Source of the DNA: an uncultured Bacteroidota bacterium
GTDB lineage: Bacteria; Bacteroidota; Bacteroidia; Flavobacteriales; Flavobacteriaceae
Length of the DNA stretch: 64,000 nt
Assembly: GCA_902515565.1 (NCBI GenBank)
Contig: CABXVR010000003.1
Span: forward strand, 19,177-83,176
Direction of reading: 5' to 3'
Positions 25,847 to 34,683 of the stretch are shown here, piece by piece (the stretch's first letter is position 1; the number at the start of each line of letters is the position of its first letter). The position numbers and the translations under genes were made by a program. Below the pieces are notes generated by a model, which saw only the letters and a program-made list of their open reading frames with translations, ran no database searches and was not told the origin of the DNA.

Positions 25847-25882
25847 TATTTAGTAAAGGTATAAATACTTACTAAATAATGA
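25843..25882 (-). promoter_or_regulatory. Perfect 14-bp hairpin sequestering the tatD start codon
   Basis: The arms TCATTATTTAGTAA (25843-25856) and TTACTAAATAATGA (25869-25882) are exact reverse complements with a 12-nt loop. On the minus-strand mRNA the tatD ATG (25846-25844) is inside the 3' arm. No T-run follows, so it is not an intrinsic terminator. Possible roles are translational control, an RNase or stability element between sucB and tatD, or a protein-binding site; these are inferences. Confidence 0.75.
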
Positions 25883-25891
25883 ATAAGTTTT

Positions 25892-27103
25892 TTACAAGTC
25901 CAAAGAAGATTTTATGTTGTCATTCATTAAAAGCTCAATCGGGTTCTCTAATGCTTCCTTAATTGCCACTAAGAATCCGACACTTTCTCTGCCATCAATA
26001 ATTCTATGATCGTAAGAAAGTGCTAAGTACATTATTGGACGAATTTCAACTTTTCCTTCAATTGCAACAGGTCTTTCAACTATGTTATGCATTCCTAATA
26101 TTCCACTTTGAGGAGGATTAAGAATTGGAGTTGATAACATACTTCCAAAGACTCCACCATTTGAAATAGTAAAAGTCCCTCCTGTCATTTCGTCAACTGT
26201 AATTTTTGAATCCCTAGCTCTAATTGCTAATCTCTTAACTTCAGTTTCAACTTCTTTAAAAGACATTTTTTCTGCGTGTCTTATAACTGGCACCATTAAT
26301 CCTTTAGGTCCAGAAACAGCTATACTTATATCGCAATATTCATAAGTTATCATTTCCTTTCCGTCAATCATTGAATTTACGGCAGGAAATAAATTTAATG
26401 CTCTAACAACAGCTAATGTGAAAAATGACATAAAACCTAAACTGACATCATGTTTGGCTTTAAAATCTTCTTTATATTTTGCTCTTAAATCAAATATTGA
26501 AGACATATCTACCTCATTAAAAGTAGTCAACATTGCTGTTTCATTTTTAACTGTAACTAGTCTTTCAGCGACTTTTCTTCTAAGCATAGATAGTTTAGTC
26601 CTAGTTTCTTTTCTATCACTATTAACCGATGGGGAACCCATTGAAGGTTTAGAGTTAACAACATCATCTTTAGTCACTCTGCCATCTTTTCCAGAACCAA
26701 TAATATCAGAAATTTCTAAATTCTTTTCATCAATAATTTTTCTTGCTGATGGACTTGCTATGTGAGATTTAGTATTTGATTCAGGTTTAGCTTTTTTGAT
26801 TACAGATTCACTTACTTCATTTTTTATGTTTGTTTGACCGCTTGTCTCAGGCTTTGATTGATTTACTGCACTTGTATCAATCAAACAAACTACTTGCCCA
26901 ACGTCAACAGCATCACCTTCTTCGGCTTTTAAAGTAATTGTTCCGCTTTCTTCGGCAGGTAACTCTAAAGTAGCCTTGTCACTATCGACCTCGGCTATGA
27001 CTTGATCTTTTTCCACATAATCTCCATCTGTAACTAGCCAAGTTGCAATCTCAACTTCCGTAATAGACTCTCCTGGTGATGGAACTTTCATTTCTAAAAT
27101 CAT
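25892..27103 (-). CDS. sucB: 2-oxoglutarate dehydrogenase E2 (dihydrolipoyl succinyltransferase)
   Basis: E2 (403 aa) of the 2-oxoglutarate dehydrogenase complex transfers succinyl groups to CoA in the TCA cycle. The lipoyl domain (1-75) carries the lipoylation site in [10 protein letters not shown] (K43). A linker leads to the peripheral subunit-binding domain (about 115-150: [22 protein letters not shown]). The catalytic domain ends with [15 protein letters not shown] (active His and Asp). It starts 22 nt after sucA and is cotranscribed with it. The E3 gene (lpd) is not in this window. Confidence 0.96.
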   Translation of the reverse strand: MILEMKVPSPGESITEVEIATWLVTDGDYVEKDQVIAEVDSDKATLELPAEESGTITLKAEEGDAVDVGQVVCLIDTSAVNQSKPETSGQTNIKNEVSESVIKKAKPESNTKSHIASPSARKIIDEKNLEISDIIGSGKDGRVTKDDVVNSKPSMGSPSVNSDRKETRTKLSMLRRKVAERLVTVKNETAMLTTFNEVDMSSIFDLRAKYKEDFKAKHDVSLGFMSFFTLAVVRALNLFPAVNSMIDGKEMITYEYCDISIAVSGPKGLMVPVIRHAEKMSFKEVETEVKRLAIRARDSKITVDEMTGGTFTISNGGVFGSMLSTPILNPPQSGILGMHNIVERPVAIEGKVEIRPIMYLALSYDHRIIDGRESVGFLVAIKEALENPIELLMNDNIKSSLDL

Positions 27104-27125
27104 AATATCTTGTTTTTATATAGTA

Positions 27126-29891
27126 TTATTTTTTTTGTCTTTGATTATTTTTTTCTTGATCAAAGACATAGTCAATTACTTCTTGGTGCCTTCTCTTATA
27201 TCTGACAGTGCTGCCTGCCGCAGTAGTTCCATATGTTCTTCTAGATGCAACTCTAAAGTCTTTTGCTTCATTTAAATTTAATAAGATATGGGTGTAAGCT
27301 CCCATATTTCTAGGTTCCTCTTGGGCCCAAACTAAATCGTAGGCTTGAGAATATTTTGAAATAATTGATTTAATTAAATTAATTGGTAATGGGAAAAGTT
27401 GCTCAATTCTAACAAGTGCTACATCATCTCTGCCTAGCCTTTCTTTTTGGTCTAATAAGTCATAATAAAACTTCCCCGTCACAAATACTAACGTGGTAAT
27501 TTTTTTTAAATCTAATACACTATTATCATCAATTAAGGGTTTAAAAGATCCCTTTGTAAATTCATCGACAGATGATAGTACTTTTGGATGTCTTAGTAAA
27601 CTTTTTGGTGTAAAAACAACTAAGGGTTTTCTAAAATCTGCTTTCATTTGTCTTCTAAGTATATGAAACATGTTTGCAGGTGTAGAACAATTCGCAACAT
27701 AAACATTATCTTTTGCACATAACTGCAAATACCTTTCCATTCGAGCAGATGAGTGTTCTGCTCCTTGCCCCTCGTATCCATGAGGCAATAGCATAACTAA
27801 TCCATTTTGAGTTTTCCATTTGTCCTCACCAGAAAACAAATACTGATCAATTATAATTTGAGCACCATTACTAAAGTCTCCAAATTGAGCTTCCCAGATT
27901 GTTAAAGTCTTGGGACTAGCCATTGCATATCCATAGTCGAAACCTAATACAGCATATTCAGATAATAAAGAATTATATATATTAAAGACCCCTTGATTAT
28001 CACTAATATTATTATGAAGAATAATCTCCTGTTCACTGTCTTCTACTTTAACAACTCCGTGTCTGTGGGAAAATGTGCCTCTTTCTACGTCTTGGCCTGA
28101 AATTCTAACACTAAAACCTTCTTCTAATAGAGATCCATAAGCTAAATGTTCAGCCATTGACCAGTCAAGCTTATCTTGTTCAAACATGGTTAATCTATTA
28201 TTTACTAGTTTTTTTATCTTATTAATAAACTTTTTATCATCTGGAAGGGTTGAAATTATTTGAACAATTTTTTCCAATTTCATTCTTGAATAAGTTGTAT
28301 CAATTACCTCAAACATTTTGTTCTGATTAGCTTTCTGGTAATCTTTCCAATCAGTACTCATAAACTCTGTTATGACAGCTTTATCATCATTTTTAGAATC
28401 TTCTAAAAATTCATTCAAACTTGATTTGTAATCATTTTCTAGCTTTTTACTATAATTTAAATCAATTACACCTTCATCAATAAGTCTCTTGGTGTAAATT
28501 TCTTTAGGATTTAAATGTTTTGAAATAGCTTTATAAAGTTTTGGCTGAGTAAATCTTGGTTCATCTCCTTCATTGTGACCATATTTTCTATAACCTAGTA
28601 AGTCAATGAATACATCTTTTTTGAATTTCATTCTAAAATCTAAAGCAAAAAGAACGGCGTGAACAACTGCCTCAACGTCATCAGCATTAACATGCATTAC
28701 TGGAGATAAAGTAACTTTACCAACATCAGTACAATATGTACTTGATCTTCCATCTAAATAATTTGTGGTAAACCCAACTTGATTATTAACAACTATATGA
28801 ATTGTACCATCAGTTTTATACCCATCTAAGTTTGCCATTTGAATCAACTCATAGGCAATACCTTGTCCTGAGATAGCAGCGTCTCCATGAACAATAATCG
28901 GTAGTACTTTTTCAAAATTGTCTTTATGAAAATTATCCTGTTTAGCCCTAACAATCCCCTCTACAACTGAACCAACAGTTTCCAAGTGAGATGGATTAGG
29001 CGCAATACTAATGTTTACTTTTTTACCAGTGTCTGTTTCTCTATAACTAGTCCAACCTAAATGATATTTAACGTCTCCATCAAATACCTCTTCTTCATAA
29101 TCTTTACCTTCAAATTCACTAAAAATTGCTTTGGGTGATTTACCAAAAATATTTGTTAAGGTGTTAAGTCTGCCTCTGTGAGCCATACCCATAACAAATT
29201 CTTCAACACCAAGATTTGCAGCATTCTCTATCAATGAATCTAATGCTGGAATTAATGATTCTCCTCCTTCCAAAGAAAATCTTTTTTGACCAACGTACTT
29301 AGTATGTAAGAAATTTTCAAAGGAAAATGCTTGAACTAATTTCTTTAAAATATGTTTTTTTTGATTCGAACTAAAAGTTGGGTGATTATCATTTTCATTA
29401 ATCCAATTTTGTATCCATTTTCTTTTTTCAGGGCTTCTAATGTACATGTATTCAACTCCAATAGCATCACAATAAATTGCTTCAAGATGCTGAATAATTA
29501 CTTTTAAGGGTTGTGGGCCAATACCTAAAATATCACCTGCATTGAAAATTTTATCTAAATCACTTTCGTCTAAGTCAAAATTATTTATACTAAGATTTGG
29601 ATTGTAAGTTCTTCTATCACGAACGGGATTAGTTTTTGTGAATAAGTGGCCTCTGGATCTGTATGCGTCAATTAAATTAATAACATTAAATTCCTTTTTG
29701 ACACTGTCTGGAATTTGATGAGTTACACCTTCAACAATTTCTTCAATAAAGTTATTATTAGTCCCAAAATCGTAACCTTGAAAAAAAGCTCTCCAACTAG
29801 GCTCTAAAGTATCTGGATTTTCAAGATACTGATCATATAAATCAGCAAAATAAGCAGAATGAGCAGCATTTAAAAAAGAGAAATTATCCAT
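27126..29891 (-). CDS. sucA: 2-oxoglutarate dehydrogenase E1
   Basis: E1 (921 aa) is the thiamine-diphosphate-dependent decarboxylase of the TCA-cycle complex. The N-terminus MDNFSFLNAAHSAYFADLY is the E2-docking segment. Core motifs include GMAHRGRLNTLTNIFGK, IVHGDAAISGQGIAYEL (the ThDP motif GDxA), YRKYGHNEGDEPRFTQP and, near the C-terminus, LPHGYEGQGAEHSSARMERYLQL. The length is as expected. It is the first gene of the sucA-sucB-tatD-ansA run and has a TAAATTTG -7 box 26 nt before its start. Confidence 0.97.
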   Translation of the reverse strand: MDNFSFLNAAHSAYFADLYDQYLENPDTLEPSWRAFFQGYDFGTNNNFIEEIVEGVTHQIPDSVKKEFNVINLIDAYRSRGHLFTKTNPVRDRRTYNPNLSINNFDLDESDLDKIFNAGDILGIGPQPLKVIIQHLEAIYCDAIGVEYMYIRSPEKRKWIQNWINENDNHPTFSSNQKKHILKKLVQAFSFENFLHTKYVGQKRFSLEGGESLIPALDSLIENAANLGVEEFVMGMAHRGRLNTLTNIFGKSPKAIFSEFEGKDYEEEVFDGDVKYHLGWTSYRETDTGKKVNISIAPNPSHLETVGSVVEGIVRAKQDNFHKDNFEKVLPIIVHGDAAISGQGIAYELIQMANLDGYKTDGTIHIVVNNQVGFTTNYLDGRSSTYCTDVGKVTLSPVMHVNADDVEAVVHAVLFALDFRMKFKKDVFIDLLGYRKYGHNEGDEPRFTQPKLYKAISKHLNPKEIYTKRLIDEGVIDLNYSKKLENDYKSSLNEFLEDSKNDDKAVITEFMSTDWKDYQKANQNKMFEVIDTTYSRMKLEKIVQIISTLPDDKKFINKIKKLVNNRLTMFEQDKLDWSMAEHLAYGSLLEEGFSVRISGQDVERGTFSHRHGVVKVEDSEQEIILHNNISDNQGVFNIYNSLLSEYAVLGFDYGYAMASPKTLTIWEAQFGDFSNGAQIIIDQYLFSGEDKWKTQNGLVMLLPHGYEGQGAEHSSARMERYLQLCAKDNVYVANCSTPANMFHILRRQMKADFRKPLVVFTPKSLLRHPKVLSSVDEFTKGSFKPLIDDNSVLDLKKITTLVFVTGKFYYDLLDQKERLGRDDVALVRIEQLFPLPINLIKSIISKYSQAYDLVWAQEEPRNMGAYTHILLNLNEAKDFRVASRRTYGTTAAGSTVRYKRRHQEVIDYVFDQEKNNQRQKK

Positions 29892-29916
29892 TTTTTTTTC
29901 GAAATATTTCTAATAA

Positions 29917-29924
29917 CAAATTTA
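29917..29924 (-). promoter_or_regulatory. -7 box candidate for sucA
   Basis: The minus strand reads TAAATTTG, a full match to TAnnTTTG, 26 nt upstream of the sucA start codon. The expected -33 TTTG is not evident, although TATTTTTG lies just upstream. Confidence 0.4.
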
Positions 29925-29977
29925 ATCAAAAATATAAATATTAGCTAAATAAGTAGCTCAAAATAAAGAAATAGAAT

Positions 29978-30949
29978 TTATATTTTTCTATCCATTAATG
30001 AATTGCCAAATTCATATAATAATTTCTTTTTTTCAGCAGAAATGTTTAATGATTCTAGAATTTCAAAAGCAGAATTTGTATACTTTTTTATTTCTTTGAC
30101 TGTGTAATCAACTGATCCGCTTTCTTTAAACAAAGCTTTAGTTGTTTTTATTTTTTCTTCAGAAGAATTGTTGTTGGCATATAATCCAATTAGTTGATTT
30201 TTCTTGTCTTCACTTAAAAACTCAATAGCTTTTAGATAAAGATAAGTTTTTTTGTTTTCTAGGATATCTCCTCCAATTTTTTTTCCAAATTTAGTTTCAT
30301 CACCAAAAGCATCCAAATAATCATCTTGTAACTGAAAAGCAATTCCTAAATATTTTCCAAAATCATATATTTTATTTTGATCTTCTTTACTGGCACGAGC
30401 TATTATAGCTCCCATTTTCATCGATGCCCCCAAAAGTACAGCTGTTTTATAAGTAATCATTTTCAAATAATCTGATGTCTTAACATTATCTCTTGTTTCA
30501 AAATCAACATCATATTGTTGACCTTCACAAACTTCAATAGCAGTTTTACTAAATAATTTAGCTAAATCTACAAAAACTTCACCTTCATAATTTTCAAAAA
30601 GCTGATATGCTTGTATTAGCATTACATCACCAGATAATATTCCTGTGCTCACATTCCATTTTTTATGTACAGTTTTATTACCTCTTCTAAGTTCAGCAGA
30701 ATCCATTATGTCATCATGAACTAGCGAAAAATTATGAAATACTTCAACAGCTAAAGCAGCATCAAGACCTGCCTTGTAAGAATTAGAAAAAATATCCGTA
30801 GCCATTAAAGTTAAAATTGGACGAAGCCTCTTACCTTTAAGTGTCAAAATATATGAGACAGGATCATATAAATTTGATGGTTCCCTATTTATAGGAAATT
30901 TTTTAAGATACTCAACAAAAACTTCTCGATATTGATTCACTGTTAACAT
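29978..30949 (-). CDS. Polyprenyl (geranylgeranyl/farnesyl-type) diphosphate synthase
   Basis: This trans-isoprenyl diphosphate synthase (323 aa) condenses isopentenyl diphosphate with allylic diphosphates, supplying quinone, carotenoid or lipid-carrier precursors. The first Asp-rich motif is LVHDDIMDSAELRRG (D79, D80, D83) and the second is FQLQDDYLDAFGD (D209, D210, D213). KGKRLRP (38-44) is the substrate-binding loop. The product chain length cannot be fixed from sequence alone. It is divergent from the efflux operon, and a 16-bp palindrome lies in the shared spacer. A TATTTTTG box (30961-30954, minus) lies just upstream of its start. Confidence 0.9.
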   Translation of the reverse strand: MLTVNQYREVFVEYLKKFPINREPSNLYDPVSYILTLKGKRLRPILTLMATDIFSNSYKAGLDAALAVEVFHNFSLVHDDIMDSAELRRGNKTVHKKWNVSTGILSGDVMLIQAYQLFENYEGEVFVDLAKLFSKTAIEVCEGQQYDVDFETRDNVKTSDYLKMITYKTAVLLGASMKMGAIIARASKEDQNKIYDFGKYLGIAFQLQDDYLDAFGDETKFGKKIGGDILENKKTYLYLKAIEFLSEDKKNQLIGLYANNNSSEEKIKTTKALFKESGSVDYTVKEIKKYTNSAFEILESLNISAEKKKLLYEFGNSLMDRKI

Positions 30950-30961
30950 AGCGCAAAAATA

Positions 30962-30977
30962 ATCTAATTAATTAGAT
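30962..30977. promoter_or_regulatory. 16-bp perfect palindrome between divergent genes
   Basis: ATCTAATTAATTAGAT is its own reverse complement. It lies in the 113-nt spacer between the polyprenyl synthase gene and the TetR-containing efflux operon. It is 34 nt upstream of the -33 box of the efflux promoter and adjacent to the presumed -7 box of the synthase gene. A TetR operator is a natural guess but is unproven. Confidence 0.5.
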
Positions 30978-31011
30978 GACTAAATTAAAAAGCAAAAAAA
31001 CTATAGAAACT

Positions 31012-31043
31012 TTTGTGGTATTTATAGTTTCCTGCTATATTTG
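31012..31043 (+). promoter_or_regulatory. Promoter of the DUF2141-TetR-efflux operon
   Basis: TTTG (31012-31015) and TATATTTG (31036-31043), separated by 20 nt, match the Bacteroidota promoter consensus exactly. Transcription would start near 31050, about 13 nt before the first ATG. This is one of the clearest promoters in the window. Confidence 0.85.
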
Positions 31044-31062
31044 CACTCCATTTTAAAATTTT

Positions 31063-31503
31063 ATGAAAATTAGAATTCTATTTATTAGTCTTGCCTTATT
31101 AGTAGTTACTAATACTACTAGTCAAACATTTAAACTAAATATCGAAATTGAAAATATAGAATATCAAGGCACCATATATTTAGCAATTTATAATAACTCG
31201 ACAAGTTTTAATCAGGACAACAAAAATAAAAATATTGATAAAAAAAGATGGGTAAAATCAATTGTTGAAGCAGTTACTACGGAGGGTTTTAAAAGAAGTA
31301 TAGAGCTAAAAAAGGGAATTTATGCAATCAGTTTATATGTTGATTCTAATGATAATAAAATAATTGACAAAAATTTTATTGGAATACCGACAGAACAGTA
31401 CGGTTTTTCAAATAATGCATCTGGTTTCTTAGGGAGCCCATCTTATAAAGACGCTTCTTTTAATTTGGTTGATGACTTAAATATTAAAATTTCCCTAAAA
31501 TGA
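31063..31503 (+). CDS. DUF2141 secreted protein
   Basis: This 146-residue protein has a signal peptide (about 1-20, ending near TNTTSQ) and the DUF2141 pattern. The pattern is LNIEIENIEYQGTIYLAIYN, then KRSIELKKGIYAISLYVDSNDNKIIDKNFIGIPTE with a calcium-binding-like DSNDNKIID loop, and EQYGFSNNA. It is a small periplasmic or outer-envelope beta protein of unknown function. It is the first gene of a TetR-efflux operon and overlaps the TetR gene by 4 nt. Its link with the pump is positional; a role in envelope stress or ligand sensing cannot be shown from the sequence. Confidence 0.85.
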   Translation: MKIRILFISLALLVVTNTTSQTFKLNIEIENIEYQGTIYLAIYNNSTSFNQDNKNKNIDKKRWVKSIVEAVTTEGFKRSIELKKGIYAISLYVDSNDNKIIDKNFIGIPTEQYGFSNNASGFLGSPSYKDASFNLVDDLNIKISLK

Positions 31504-32108
31504 AAGAGACTATAATAAACAAAGCTACAAGCCTTTTTTTGACACTTGGTTTTAAAAGTGTAACAATGGACGATATTGCAAATGACTTAGGAATGTCAAA
31601 AAAAACCATCTATACCTATTTTGATAACAAGATAAGTTTGGTTGAAGCTGCAACTACTCATTTATATAAAAAAATTACTGATGGAATTAAAGATATAAAG
31701 AGAAAATCCTTAGATCCAATTACTGAATTACATGATATTAAAATATTTTTAATGAATTCGTTGAAAGGTGAAAAAACTTCACCATATCATCAGCTACAAA
31801 AATATTACCCATCAATTCATAAAGAGTTAAAGCTAAAGAAGTTTGATTTTGTATTAGAGTCAACAAAAAAAAGTTTACAAAAAGGTGTTAATCAGGGTTT
31901 ATTTAGAGAAAAAATAAATTTAGAACTTATTTCTAGATTGTATTTTAATGGGATTACAGGAATAAAAAATCCTGAAATATTTCCTATTGAATTATTCAAT
32001 CCAGGTATACTTATGGAAAACTATTCAGAATATCATTTAAGGGCAATAGTAACAAAGAAAGGATTGGAAAAATTAGAAAAATTTTTATCTAAACAATTAA
32101 AAATATAA
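31500..32108 (+). CDS. TetR/AcrR family transcriptional regulator
   Basis: This 202-residue repressor-type protein has the TetR helix-turn-helix at residues 4-50: ATSLFLTLGFKSVTMDDIA, then LGMSKKTIYTYFDNK. The all-helical C-terminal ligand-binding part is divergent, so the inducer is unknown. It is encoded within the efflux operon (4-nt overlap with DUF2141, 1 nt before the TolC gene), so it probably autoregulates the operon. The palindrome at 30962-30977 is a candidate operator. Confidence 0.92.
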   Translation: MKETIINKATSLFLTLGFKSVTMDDIANDLGMSKKTIYTYFDNKISLVEAATTHLYKKITDGIKDIKRKSLDPITELHDIKIFLMNSLKGEKTSPYHQLQKYYPSIHKELKLKKFDFVLESTKKSLQKGVNQGLFREKINLELISRLYFNGITGIKNPEIFPIELFNPGILMENYSEYHLRAIVTKKGLEKLEKFLSKQLKI

Positions 32109-32109
32109 T

Positions 32110-33516
32110 ATGAAAAAGATCTATTTCATCTTTATGGTATCATATAATTTAGTTTATTCACAAGTTGAAAAGTTAGATTTTAGTTTAGAAGATGCTATAA
32201 ATTTTGCACAACTAAATAACGCCTCTTTAAAATCTGCAGATTTACAAATTAAAGCAGCTGAAGCAATAAAATGGGAAACTATATCGACTGGCTTACCAAA
32301 GATTAATGCTAGCATAAACTATAGTAATTGGATAAAACAACAAGTATCATTAATTCCTGCTGCTGCGTTTGATAATACTCAAAGTATAATAGATGTTGTA
32401 AACAATTATTTTGATGTTGACCAAACTAACAACAATATTAATCAAGCAGAAGGTTTAATTCCTCTAAGGTTTGGAACAAAGCAATCACTTGATGGAAATA
32501 TAAGTTTAACACAATTAATTTTTGATGGTACTTATTTTGTAGGACTAAAGTCAGTTCAGATTTATGTAGATATCGAGGAAGGAATTAGGAATAAAACATC
32601 TGTGGAACTGAAAAAAAGTACTATTGAATCATATGGTAATGTTTTATTAGCAAAGGAAAGTGTTAATATTATTAATGATAACATTAAAATAGTTGAAAAC
32701 ACATTAAATGAAGTGATAAAAATATACGAAAATGGTCTTACTGAAGAAGAAAATGTAGAACAATTACAAATTACGTTGTCGGGATTACAAAGCAATTTGA
32801 AAAATAGTTTATTACAGAAAAAATTAGCTTCTCAGTTATTAAATCTTGTCCTAGGATTAGAAATTGATCAAGAAATTAACTTAACTGACAATTTTGAAAA
32901 CCTTATTGACAAAAACATAAACTTTTCAGTAATTTCAGAAAATAGTAATATAAAAAAGTCTGCAGATTATATAATTAAGGATAATGAAAAAACTTCTAAG
33001 GAGCTATTAGTATTTTATGAAAAGACTAAACTTTTACCAGTAATAAATGCATTTGTTAATGCTGGATATTCTGGATACTCGGATAATTTTGATTTTACAG
33101 ATAAATCTCAAAAATGGTATGGTTCAACAATTTTTGGTTTAAAAATGGATATCCCAATTTTAAGTTCAGGTGAACAGTTATCAAAAATTACTAGAGCTAA
33201 AATTGAATTAGAAAAATCTACTTTACAACTAAGTGAACTTGAAAAGAAATTAAATATTGAAGTAACTCTTGCTAAAGGAAATTACCAATTCGCTATTGAA
33301 GATTATTATAATAAAAAAAGAAATCTTGAATTAGCTGAAAGAATAGAAAGAAAAAATCAAGTTAAATTTAGTGAGGGAATAGCCTCTAGTTTTGATTTAA
33401 GAGAAGCTCAAACTCAATTATATAAATCTCAACAAAGCTATTTGATGTCCATGCTTAGTATAATAAACTCAAAAGCGAAATTAGAATCATTAACATCTGA
33501 AAATAATCAAAATTAA
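32110..33516 (+). CDS. TolC family outer-membrane efflux protein
   Basis: This protein (468 aa) has a signal peptide (about 1-18, ending YSQ) and the two repeated helical hairpins of TolC. Repeats are visible in FSLEDAINFAQLNNASLKSADLQIKAAE near the N-terminus and in IERKNQVKFSEGIASSFDLREAQTQLYKSQQSYL near the C-terminus. It forms the outer-membrane duct of a tripartite pump with the adaptor and RND permease that follow. It lies 1 nt after tetR and 2 nt before the adaptor gene. Confidence 0.92.
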   Translation: MKKIYFIFMVSYNLVYSQVEKLDFSLEDAINFAQLNNASLKSADLQIKAAEAIKWETISTGLPKINASINYSNWIKQQVSLIPAAAFDNTQSIIDVVNNYFDVDQTNNNINQAEGLIPLRFGTKQSLDGNISLTQLIFDGTYFVGLKSVQIYVDIEEGIRNKTSVELKKSTIESYGNVLLAKESVNIINDNIKIVENTLNEVIKIYENGLTEEENVEQLQITLSGLQSNLKNSLLQKKLASQLLNLVLGLEIDQEINLTDNFENLIDKNINFSVISENSNIKKSADYIIKDNEKTSKELLVFYEKTKLLPVINAFVNAGYSGYSDNFDFTDKSQKWYGSTIFGLKMDIPILSSGEQLSKITRAKIELEKSTLQLSELEKKLNIEVTLAKGNYQFAIEDYYNKKRNLELAERIERKNQVKFSEGIASSFDLREAQTQLYKSQQSYLMSMLSIINSKAKLESLTSENNQN

Positions 33517-33518
33517 TT

Positions 33519-34673
33519 ATGAAAAAAATACTTATAATAATCAGTTCTTTAATCTTCTCTTGTCAAAGTGAAAACAAATCTGTGAATGAAGTAATTGCAT
33601 CTAATAATATTGATTTGATCAAATTAAAACGAGAAGAAATCAATAATAAACAGCAAGAAATTTATAAAAAATTAAATTTAATTGATATAAAGTTAAATGA
33701 ATTAGAAAATAACTCCAAAAACCCTACTGTTTCTACATCTAGAATAATAAAACAAAACTTTAAACACTACGTAGAACTACAGGGAGATGTGAAATCTGAT
33801 AAAATTATATCAATATATCCTGAGTTTTCGGGGATAATTAATGAAATATTTGTAAAAAGTGGGGATAGTGTTGAAGAGGGGCAAATTTTGGCAAAAATTG
33901 ACGATGGAGGATTAAAACAGCAACTTTCTCAACTTCAAATCAAATATAATCTAGTAAAAACAACTTATGAAAGACAACAAAGATTATGGAGTCAAAAAAT
34001 TGGAAGTGAAATTCAATATTTAGAATCCAAATCAATATTTGAGGCTCAAAGTAAGGCGATTGAACAACTTAGTAAACAATTAAACAAAACAATAATTACG
34101 GCTCCTTTTTCAGGAATTATTGATAATGTGATAGTTAAAAAGGGGGAGGTTGTTTATCCTGGACGTTCAAACTTAATGCTATTGGTAAATATGCAAGAAA
34201 TGTATGTTGAATCGAAAGTCCCAGAAAATTACATTAATTCAATTACTAAAGGGAAAGACGTTGTAATTGAAGCTCCAATGTTAAAAATAGTTCTAAAATC
34301 TAAAATTAGATTAGCCGCTAACTTTATAAACCCATTGAATAGAACATATAGAATTGAAGCTGAAATCCCGAGTAATAATTATAAAATCAAACCAAATCTT
34401 AATGTTAAATTAAAGGTTAACGATTATACAAGCGAAAATGCTATTTTAATCATGTTAGATCATATTAATATTGACAGTAACAATGATGAATATGTCTATA
34501 AAATAATAAATAAAGACGGTAAAAATTATGCCTTAAAAACCATAGTTGAAACTGGAAAAAATAATGGAAATTTTATAGAAGTGCTTAAAGGTCTAACTGA
34601 AAATGATGAAATAGTAATTGAGGGAGCTAGAAAAATAACCAATAACAGCGAAGTTAAAATCATAAATAATTAA
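33519..34673 (+). CDS. RND efflux periplasmic adaptor lipoprotein (MFP/HlyD family)
   Basis: This adaptor (384 aa) bridges the inner-membrane pump and TolC. The N-terminus has a lipoprotein signal with LIFSC (C15). A coiled-coil segment follows (about 35-70), then the biotinyl-lipoyl half motif GIINEIFVKSGDSVEEGQILAKID, an alpha hairpin, and the second half motif APFSGIIDNVIVKKGEVVYPG. Beta-barrel and membrane-proximal domains follow. It is the third part of the tetR-tolC-adaptor-permease operon and starts 2 nt after tolC. Confidence 0.93.
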   Translation: MKKILIIISSLIFSCQSENKSVNEVIASNNIDLIKLKREEINNKQQEIYKKLNLIDIKLNELENNSKNPTVSTSRIIKQNFKHYVELQGDVKSDKIISIYPEFSGIINEIFVKSGDSVEEGQILAKIDDGGLKQQLSQLQIKYNLVKTTYERQQRLWSQKIGSEIQYLESKSIFEAQSKAIEQLSKQLNKTIITAPFSGIIDNVIVKKGEVVYPGRSNLMLLVNMQEMYVESKVPENYINSITKGKDVVIEAPMLKIVLKSKIRLAANFINPLNRTYRIEAEIPSNNYKIKPNLNVKLKVNDYTSENAILIMLDHINIDSNNDEYVYKIINKDGKNYALKTIVETGKNNGNFIEVLKGLTENDEIVIEGARKITNNSEVKIINN

Positions 34674-34683
34674 ATAATAGAAA

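Noticed and set aside
29943..29958. Small hairpin AGCTA/TAGCT after the polyprenyl synthase gene
   Set aside because: The 5-bp stem is too short and the following sequence is only loosely T-rich; it is weak as a terminator.
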